The notes beneath the pieces are model-generated. The model made no database searches. It saw nothing but the letters and a program-made list of their open reading frames with translations, and had not been told where the DNA came from. A stretch of DNA of 11,369 nucleotides, from the NCBI GenBank assembly GCA_030431355.1, contig JAUIJG010000155.1, positions 1 through 11,369 on the forward strand, written 5' to 3'. The translations under genes and the position numbers were made by a program. Below are positions 6,369 to 11,369 of this stretch, piece after piece. Origin of the DNA: a bacterium (lineage in GTDB: Bacteria; Cyanobacteriota; Vampirovibrionia; Obscuribacterales; Obscuribacteraceae). Every line of letters begins with the position of its first letter. Within the stretch, counting starts at the first letter, position 1.

Positions 6369-7691
6369 TTATGGATTAGAGTTCCAGGCGTCTTTTTTCG
6401 GCTTTGGAATATAGGCGTATATAGACTGCAAAAGGCCAAGCGCGATCATATCCACCAACAGCGCCGTACCACCATAGCTGAGGAAAGGTAAAGGAACGCC
6501 GGTAACCGGCATTATCCCCATGGTCATTCCCAGGTTGATAAAGGAGTGGAAGATAAACATACACATCAGACCGATGGCCATGGCGCTACCTTCAGGCTCT
6601 CTCCGACAATGAAAGGCGATGATCAATGCTCTCAGACAAATCAATAGATAGGCACAGATCACGAGCACCGATACTTTAAAGCCAAGCTCCTCGCCCACTA
6701 CGGCAAAAATAAAGTCGGTATGTCTCTCCGGAATGAAGGCGCCCTGGCTCTGGTTGCCTTTGCCTAAGCCGGTGCCGGCCACACCGCCCGAACCTATGGC
6801 TATCAAACTCTGAAGTATGTGATAGCCCGATCCCCTGGGATCGGCATAGGGATTGACGAAGCTGGTCAGACGTTTCTGCTGATACTCTTTTAAATGTCCC
6901 CAGAGCTGAGGCCTGGCTACGCCCACACCATAATTGGCCCCGACAACCACCAGAATGAGAAGTAATCGGACAAAGAAATTCCAGTCTTTGACCCGCCAGA
7001 AAAGCAAGAGGAAGACCCCTATTGCTCCAATGAACCAGAGCCACCATTCGGTGTTTACAGCGTTCAAGATCAAACTGAAAGCCGGACTGGTCAGAAGGAT
7101 GATATCGGCCAGGGTGGCACCACTCCAGTAGGCCATCCCCAGAAAAACGCAGGCGAAGGTCAGCGATGTGCCCAGGTCAGGCTGTTTGAATACAAGGAAG
7201 GCCGGGGGGACGGTGATTGCCACCAGCTTAAAAATGTCGAAAAAACTTCTTATTGGAAAGTATCTGAGCCAGGCGGCCAGGGTGATGATGACGATTATCT
7301 TGGCAGCTTCTGAAGGCTGCAGGGTGATGGGGCCGAGACTGAGCCAACGCTGGGCGCCCTGGGCCGCGTGACCTTTGATCATAACCGCCAGTAAAAGGCC
7401 GAGGTTGGCAAGATAGATAATCGGGATAACCCACTTCTTGGTCCAGAAGCGGTAAGGGATGCGGGCAAAGGTGATCATCAAAAGGATGCCCGCCACCAGA
7501 AACTCAAGTTGTTTCTCGTAGTAACCGTAGGTCTGTTCAGAAAACCGGAGCACCGTCAGCGAGGTGTAGACCAGGAAACCGCAGGCCAGTAGAAGCCACA
7601 AATCTACCTTCCCTGTGAGCAGGGAAAATAGATTCTGGATAGTGTCCACCGGGGACTTTTTCAGGGCAGGATTCAAATTCGAATTCAGCAC
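6369..7691 (-). CDS. rodA: Rod-shape peptidoglycan glycosyltransferase RodA (SEDS family)
   Basis: This is a polytopic membrane protein of 440 residues with about ten spans. SEDS hallmarks are QRWLSLGPITLQPSE (114-128), PDLGTSLTF (171-179), SFVNPYADPRGSGYHILQS (277-295) with the conserved Asp284, AIGSGGVAGTGLGKGNQSQG (298-317), PERHTDFIFAVVGEELGF (321-338) and PLPFLSYGGTALL (400-412). The QSQG/PERHTDFIF pattern favours RodA over FtsW. It polymerises lipid II into glycan strands during cell elongation and normally pairs with a class B penicillin-binding protein (PBP2), which is not in this window. The start is GTG at 7691, with AAGG five bases upstream, overlapping the minE stop by 7 bases and implying translational coupling. 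No terminator is visible after the stop. Confidence 0.93.
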   Translation of the reverse strand: MLNSNLNPALKKSPVDTIQNLFSLLTGKVDLWLLLACGFLVYTSLTVLRFSEQTYGYYEKQLEFLVAGILLMITFARIPYRFWTKKWVIPIIYLANLGLLLAVMIKGHAAQGAQRWLSLGPITLQPSEAAKIIVIITLAAWLRYFPIRSFFDIFKLVAITVPPAFLVFKQPDLGTSLTFACVFLGMAYWSGATLADIILLTSPAFSLILNAVNTEWWLWFIGAIGVFLLLFWRVKDWNFFVRLLLILVVVGANYGVGVARPQLWGHLKEYQQKRLTSFVNPYADPRGSGYHILQSLIAIGSGGVAGTGLGKGNQSQGAFIPERHTDFIFAVVGEELGFKVSVLVICAYLLICLRALIIAFHCRREPEGSAMAIGLMCMFIFHSFINLGMTMGIMPVTGVPLPFLSYGGTALLVDMIALGLLQSIYAYIPKPKKDAWNSNP

Positions 7692-7954
7692 TTAGACCTT
7701 GTTAGCGGAAAGTTCGCTACGAGAGACGCTCTTCGATCATATTGTTGCAGATCAAACTTGGTTGTGGTCTTGTCAAGTTCAAAATATCTTGACACCACTG
7801 CCATTAGCTCCTCTTCCATGCACTCCAATCTGCCGGCAGGTAGCTCCAGGCGGTCATGGGTGAGCATGTTTCTCATACGGTCCTTGGCTGTGCTTCGCGC
7901 ATTGGTTGTGCGAAAACGGTTGAACCAACTCATTACTTGGGTCTTGACTTGCAC
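7685..7954 (-). CDS. minE: Cell division topological specificity factor MinE
   Basis: At 89 residues this matches the usual MinE length (88 in E. coli). The N-terminal MSWFNRFR (8-15) is a short amphipathic membrane-binding helix. AKDRMRNMLTHDR (23-35) is the anti-MinCD segment that binds MinD and triggers its ATPase. The C-terminal part (~38-84), with VSRYFELD and ANFPL, is the dimerising topological-specificity domain. GTG at 7954 is chosen because GGGAGG lies eight bases upstream; an ATG at 7933 would remove seven residues but has a poor ribosome site. It follows minD after 13 bases and overlaps rodA by 7. With MinC and MinD it drives pole-to-pole oscillation that places the division septum at midcell. 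Confidence 0.92.
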   Translation of the reverse strand: MQVKTQVMSWFNRFRTTNARSTAKDRMRNMLTHDRLELPAGRLECMEEELMAVVSRYFELDKTTTKFDLQQYDRRASLVANFPLTRSKC

Positions 7955-7967
7955 TTCTCTGTCCTCC

Positions 7968-8780
7968 CTAAACTTGAGATGGACTGAAGAATTTCACCAG
8001 CCTGTTTACCCAGGTCTGATTCAGGGCTTCAAAATCCATAAGAGGAACATCTTCCCCTCTGAGTCTTCGGGCAATATTGCGGAATGCCAGACCGGAGCGA
8101 ATGTTATCCGTGCCGGATACCGGTTCACCTTTGTTGGTGGAGACGATAATCTCTTCGTCCTCGGGCACGATACCCAACAGTTCCACGGAGAGAATGTCGA
8201 GTACGTCATCAACGCTCATCATGTCGTTGGACTGCACCATATTAGGTCTGTAACGGTTGACAACCAATCGGTATTGTTCAATCTCATCCCGGCGGGCTTC
8301 CAGCAAACCGATAATTCTATCGGCATCACGAACAGCAGACATTTCAGGGGTGGTTATCACCACAGCTTCGTCTGCTCCAGCCACGGCGTTTTGAAATCCT
8401 GTCTCAATTCCAGCCGGACTGTCGATGAGAACAAAGTCGAAGAGTTTGCGCAACTCTACACAGAGGTCCCGCATCTGGTCCGCGGTCACCGCTGTTTTGT
8501 CCCTGGTCTGGGCTGCTGGTAAAAGGCTGAGATTAGGGTGACGCTTGTCTTTGACAAGGGCCTGCCTTAACTTGCAGCGTTCTTCCACCACGTCCACCAG
8601 GTTGTAAACAACCCTGTTTTCGAGACCCATGAGAATATCCAGGTTTCTCAACCCGATATCCATGTCTACCAGGGCTACACTGGCTCCTGTGCCGGCCAGG
8701 GCCACCCCTAAGTTGGCGGATGCAGTAGTTTTACCTACGCCGCCTTTTCCTGAAGTTATAACTATTACTCGACCGCTCAT
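7968..8780 (-). CDS. minD: Septum site-determining ATPase MinD
   Basis: This 270-residue protein is a standard MinD. It shows the deviant Walker A SGKGGVGKTT (10-19), the switch I region DMDIGLRNLDI (39-49), Walker B VLIDSPAGIE (117-126) and a C-terminal amphipathic membrane-targeting helix around WVNRLVKFF (257-265). ATP-bound MinD dimerises on the membrane, recruits MinC to block FtsZ assembly, and is released when MinE stimulates hydrolysis. The ATG at 8780 has AAGG eight bases upstream. It lies 47 bases after minC and 13 before minE, so the three are surely co-transcribed. All key catalytic and membrane-binding elements are intact. Confidence 0.96.
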   Translation of the reverse strand: MSGRVIVITSGKGGVGKTTASANLGVALAGTGASVALVDMDIGLRNLDILMGLENRVVYNLVDVVEERCKLRQALVKDKRHPNLSLLPAAQTRDKTAVTADQMRDLCVELRKLFDFVLIDSPAGIETGFQNAVAGADEAVVITTPEMSAVRDADRIIGLLEARRDEIEQYRLVVNRYRPNMVQSNDMMSVDDVLDILSVELLGIVPEDEEIIVSTNKGEPVSGTDNIRSGLAFRNIARRLRGEDVPLMDFEALNQTWVNRLVKFFSPSQV

Positions 8781-8827
8781 TCCTTTTACCTTGCTGATGA
8801 AGTGATGACAAAATTCAATCTGCTTGC

Positions 8828-10204
8828 TTATTCAAGCCGCGATCTGAATACTCTTATTTTTCCTGCGACTATACGTGCTGTTTCCGGACCATGGCTCGAT
8901 GAATAATTCATTCGTGGCTTGTCCGGCGCCCGGGCGATGGCATGGGCAATTCTTATTTGAATGGGCTGGAGATTCAAAGCTCGAATTTCAGAATCCACGT
9001 TGCCGCCAATGCCGGCATGGGCGATTCCTCTTAAGCTTCCCCAGATGGTTATGTCACCTTCTGCCATTACCTCAGCGCCAGGATTAACGTCACCTATAAT
9101 GATCAGATGACCTTTGTGGCTGACGGTTTGACCGGAGCGTAGTGTCTGACGCAGATACATGGTGCCGCCGGCGCTAGGTCTGACCACAACGTTGGTGGTT
9201 TCGGTGACAGCAGATTCGGTTTCTACCTCCTCTGTCTCGTCTTCGGCTTCTAAGCTGACTTCTTCTTCGGCAGCGATATCTTCCTGTTCCGCTTCAGACT
9301 CTTCTATTTCCAGGTCTGTAGGCTCTTCTTCTTCTTCCTCCTCTTCTTTCTCTTCTATGGAATCTGAGTCCATGGGTTGAGAAGGAGATTCAGCTTCGGT
9401 GTCAGAATCGAATTCTTCAGACTCGATTATCTCTTCGGTGGCTTCCACAAATTCATCGAGACCGTTTTTGGTATCGGTTTCGGTATCGGTTTCAGCTTCA
9501 GCGTCAATCTCGGTTTCCATCTCCACTTCGGCGGTATCTCTTATCTCGAGGGTGGTGTCTCCGTCCTCCATCTCTTCCGCTTCGGTCAAAGCCACCGACA
9601 TTGAGGTCGAATCGCTTCTGTCGGAATTTAATTCGCCTTCCGATTCTTTCTGGAGGTGAATAATCCTCTTACTAATGGTCTCTCTAATGCTCTCTTCTTT
9701 TTCCAGATTTTGGAGAGTTTCCAGGGAAGTGGTTTCAATCTCTTCTTCCTGGCTATCCCCGGCATTTTTTCTTCTGGCAAGAGCATCTTTCACCCTTAGC
9801 TTCAGCTTGGCCACGGTGGACTTGGGCTTGGCGGTGCCGGTCTCTTCAACCTCGGCTTCGCTGATGTTGTCTATATCTATATTGATTTCAGGAAGGGACA
9901 TGGGTTTGCCTTCACCAATATTGACACCATTTTCTATCAGGGCGATCTTGGTATCGCTATTCTTTGTATATACGGACGACGGTGTTATGCCTACACCTTT
10001 GGCGATGGCAAGAATTTGAGCCGCTTCACTGGACTCAAGCTTCAATCGTCCTAAGTTAATAGATACGTTTAGTCCTTGCCAGAATTGACTGGAGACCTGC
10101 AGGGTGGAACTTAAATGTTCCAGAGCCTCTTTCAGGTTTGAACATCCGGAGACATCTATAAGGACTCCTTCGTTTGGTTGACTAATAATTGCAATTTTAG
10201 ACAT
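8828..10204 (-). CDS. minC: Septum site-determining protein MinC with very long acidic linker
   Basis: This protein has 458 residues, about twice the usual MinC length of ~230. Residues ~1-95 form the N-terminal FtsZ-inhibiting domain (MSKIAIIS, with DVSG and the LNVSINLGRL strand). Residues ~341-455 are the C-terminal beta-helix that binds MinD and FtsZ tails, with RSGQTVSHKG, GDVNPGAEVMAEGDI and LRGIAHAG (356-398). Between them lies a ~240-residue low-complexity linker: a basic stretch near 126-146, then a strongly acidic Glu/Asp/Ser/Thr region (~151-337) including eight consecutive Glu (287-294). The ATG at 10204 is chosen because the conserved domain begins there and a promoter lies just upstream. 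The open frame continues to 10747, but that part overlaps the divergent permease and its own promoter. Only a weak GGA precedes the ATG. First gene of the min-rodA run. Confidence 0.92.
   Translation of the reverse strand: MSKIAIISQPNEGVLIDVSGCSNLKEALEHLSSTLQVSSQFWQGLNVSINLGRLKLESSEAAQILAIAKGVGITPSSVYTKNSDTKIALIENGVNIGEGKPMSLPEINIDIDNISEAEVEETGTAKPKSTVAKLKLRVKDALARRKNAGDSQEEEIETTSLETLQNLEKEESIRETISKRIIHLQKESEGELNSDRSDSTSMSVALTEAEEMEDGDTTLEIRDTAEVEMETEIDAEAETDTETDTKNGLDEFVEATEEIIESEEFDSDTEAESPSQPMDSDSIEEKEEEEEEEEPTDLEIEESEAEQEDIAAEEEVSLEAEDETEEVETESAVTETTNVVVRPSAGGTMYLRQTLRSGQTVSHKGHLIIIGDVNPGAEVMAEGDITIWGSLRGIAHAGIGGNVDSEIRALNLQPIQIRIAHAIARAPDKPRMNYSSSHGPETARIVAGKIRVFRSRLE
9191..9754 (-). repeat. 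Low-complexity Glu/Asp-rich coding tract inside minC
   Basis: This stretch encodes MinC residues ~151-338 and is dominated by GAA/GAG/GAT and ACC/TCC codons, so the plus strand is rich in T and C. It includes a run of eight Glu codons (9323-9346) and an exact 12-bp tandem duplication GGTATCGGTTTC at 9470-9481 and 9482-9493 encoding TETDTETD-like repeats. Slippage within such repeats is a likely route by which the linker lengthened. The reading frame is intact throughout. Confidence 0.8.
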
Positions 10205-10233
10205 GCGAATCCAACTGTTGGTACAGGGGGGCT

Positions 10234-10260
10234 TGTAACGAGGGCGAAGATATGTAACGA
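10234..10260. repeat. Direct repeat TGTAACGA x2 in the minC leader
   Basis: The octamer TGTAACGA occurs at 10234-10241 and 10253-10260 on the plus strand, 19 bases apart start to start, about two helical turns. Both copies lie between the predicted minC promoter and the minC ATG. GGCGAA (10243-10248) and TTCGCC (10261-10266) around the second copy could also pair as a 6-bp stem in the leader RNA. This could be a regulator site or leader structure; evidence is positional only. Confidence 0.3.
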
Positions 10261-10273
10261 TTCGCCAAGCTTG

Positions 10274-10302
10274 ATAGTATTGTCTGTGGTTCCGCACGTC
10301 AA
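10274..10302 (-). promoter_or_regulatory. Sigma70-type promoter for minC (min-rodA genes)
   Basis: On the minus strand TTGACG (10297-10302, five of six consensus bases) and TACTAT (10274-10279, keeping the critical first TA and last T) are exactly 17 bases apart. Transcription would start near 10267, leaving a leader of about 60 bases before the minC ATG at 10204. It is the best promoter match in the window and lies in the divergent gap with the permease gene, which supports starting minC at 10204 rather than further upstream. Confidence 0.55.
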
Positions 10303-10362
10303 GCCAGTAGGCATAGTGAGTGCATATATGATCGATGCAGTGTTTTGATGACATAAGAGTAA

Positions 10363-10378
10363 GGTTTGTCGACAAGCC
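10363..10378. promoter_or_regulatory. Palindrome centred on TTGTCGACAA upstream of the permease
   Basis: TTGTCGACAA (10366-10375) is a perfect 10-bp palindrome, extending to GG...CC across 10363-10378 with a single unpaired position on each side. It lies 60-75 bases before the permease ATG and about 160 bases upstream of minC, in the divergent gap. No strong -35/-10 pair for the permease could be found, so the site may mark where a regulator and promoter overlap. Single occurrence in this window. Confidence 0.3.
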
Positions 10379-10440
10379 GTGTACATGCCCGATTCGAAGA
10401 TTATGAGAGTATTCAGAGGAAACTAATAAAGGAGTAATCA

Positions 10441-11369
10441 ATGTCATCTGAACCAGCAAAAGACTCCGGCGGACAGTTTCATCGAGCCCTTGGCCTGGTG
10501 GACTCGGCCGCGGTGGTTGTCGGTTCCATGATCGGTTCAGGCATATTCCTTGTCTCGGCCGAGACAGCGAGAAACATAGGTTCACCTTTCTGGTTTCTCG
10601 CTGCCTGGGTGATTTCCGGCTTCTTAACCGTACTTGGTGCGACCTGCTACAGCGAACTTGCCTCCATGTTCCCCCAGGCCGGGGGCCAGTACGTTTTTCT
10701 GCGAGAAGCTTACGGGAAGCTCTTCGGCTTCTTATATGGATGGACACTTTTCATGGTGATTCAGAGCGGGACAAACGCTGCCGTGGCAGTCGCATTCGCT
10801 AAGTTTCTGGGAGTATTTGTACCTTCTATATCTGATAGATATGTACTTTTCGGGTTCATGGATTTCTCTTTCACCACCCAGCAACTGGTGGCATTGGCGG
10901 TGATTACTCTTTTGACCGGGATCAACTGCATGGGCATAGGTATGGCCAAAATGATCCAGACCACTTTCACCATAACCAAAGTAATTGCTCTCTTTCTTTT
11001 GATCTTGATTGGACTTTTCGCGTTCAACTACCACCATGGTTTTGAACCTAACATGACCAGATTGTTTGACGCTGTCGATGCCGGTGGCAATAGTTTGACA
11101 GGCTTCGGCCTGGTGGCCGCACTATCCCTTGCCCTGGTGGGACCTCTGTTTGCCAGCGATGCCTGGAACAATGTTACCTTTGCCGGAGAGGAGGTAAAGG
11201 ACCCTCAGAAAACACTGCCCAGGAGTCTTATTCTTGGTACTGCCCTTGTCTGTTTTCTGTACTTTCTCACCAACGTAGTCTACGTTTTGCTCCTTCCTTT
11301 ATTCGGCTCTCCGGAAGGCGCCACAGTGCTGGAGCGGGGTATTCAGTTCGCCAGCCAGGATAGAGTAGG
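10441..11369 (+). CDS. APC-superfamily amino-acid permease (partial, runs off right edge)
   Basis: The first 309 residues of an inner-membrane transporter are present; the gene has no stop before the window ends. The first span carries VGSMIGSGIF (27-36), the substrate-binding unwound helix motif of APC transporters. It is followed by FPQAGGQYVFLREAYGKLFGFLYGW, read in two pieces around residues 81-105, and by FAGEEVKDPQKTLPRSL (247-263), both typical of the LAT/SLC7-like amino-acid transporter branch. At least seven spans are visible of the expected twelve. The start is clear: AAGGAG lies seven bases before the ATG at 10441. It is divergent from minC across 236 bases and is likely controlled separately. 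Substrate is unknown; import or exchange of a neutral or cationic amino acid is the family-level expectation. Confidence 0.88.
   Translation, partial: MSSEPAKDSGGQFHRALGLVDSAAVVVGSMIGSGIFLVSAETARNIGSPFWFLAAWVISGFLTVLGATCYSELASMFPQAGGQYVFLREAYGKLFGFLYGWTLFMVIQSGTNAAVAVAFAKFLGVFVPSISDRYVLFGFMDFSFTTQQLVALAVITLLTGINCMGIGMAKMIQTTFTITKVIALFLLILIGLFAFNYHHGFEPNMTRLFDAVDAGGNSLTGFGLVAALSLALVGPLFASDAWNNVTFAGEEVKDPQKTLPRSLILGTALVCFLYFLTNVVYVLLLPLFGSPEGATVLERGIQFASQDRV

Noticed and set aside
7758..8522. Plus-strand open frame of 254 residues
   Set aside because: It is antisense to minE and minD, both firmly identified, and shows no family signature.
10205..10747. In-frame upstream extension of minC adding up to 181 residues
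   Set aside because: It overlaps the 5' end of the divergent permease and the predicted minC promoter. It lacks MinC similarity and is rich in Arg/Cys in the manner of antisense translation, while the conserved domain begins at the ATG at 10204.

Overview
The window looks like bacterial chromosome of roughly balanced base composition. It is almost fully coding, and every gene but one lies on the minus strand. A complete minC-minD-minE set followed directly by rodA points to a rod-shaped bacterium with a pole-to-pole oscillating Min system. This order is familiar from Clostridia. The base composition and the isoprenoid/lipid genes would also fit a deep-branching, non-photosynthetic relative of Cyanobacteria (Vampirovibrionia type), but that placement is only a guess. 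No RNA genes, insertion sequences, CRISPR arrays or prophage genes were seen. No gap between genes exceeds about 240 bases.

Layout from right to left, following minus-strand transcription. At 10441-11369 a plus-strand APC-superfamily amino-acid permease runs off the right edge. It diverges from minC across a 236-bp gap holding a good sigma70-type promoter for minC, a repeated octamer and a palindrome. Then come minC (8828-10204, with a very long acidic linker), minD, minE and rodA, with 47-bp and 13-bp gaps and a 7-bp overlap. After a 169-bp gap a second group begins: a UbiA-family prenyltransferase (5270-6199), a PEP-synthase/rifampin-phosphotransferase-like dikinase (2611-5247), a BtaA-like DUF3419 aminocarboxypropyltransferase (1340-2476) and a phytol/dolichol-kinase-like membrane protein (15-1346).

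The second group is the most interesting part. It puts together an isoprenoid-alcohol kinase-like protein, a prenyltransferase, an ATP-dependent dikinase and an enzyme family that moves the 3-amino-3-carboxypropyl group of SAM onto diacylglycerol. The two long gaps in it, ahead of the prenyltransferase and ahead of the BtaA-like gene, each carry the same 20-bp site, CAAACAGT-N6-ACTGTG, whose core ACAGT-N6-ACTGT is a perfect dyad. This suggests one regulator controls both halves. A working hypothesis is an undescribed prenylated or amino-acid-headgroup membrane lipid pathway; no product can be deduced from sequence alone.

The first 129 bases are a perfect 46-bp inverted repeat around a 37-bp loop, starting exactly at base 1. 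The open frame of the kinase-like gene runs through the right arm and loop into the left arm, so this is most likely a fold-back artefact at a contig end. The last ~10 residues of that protein should not be trusted.
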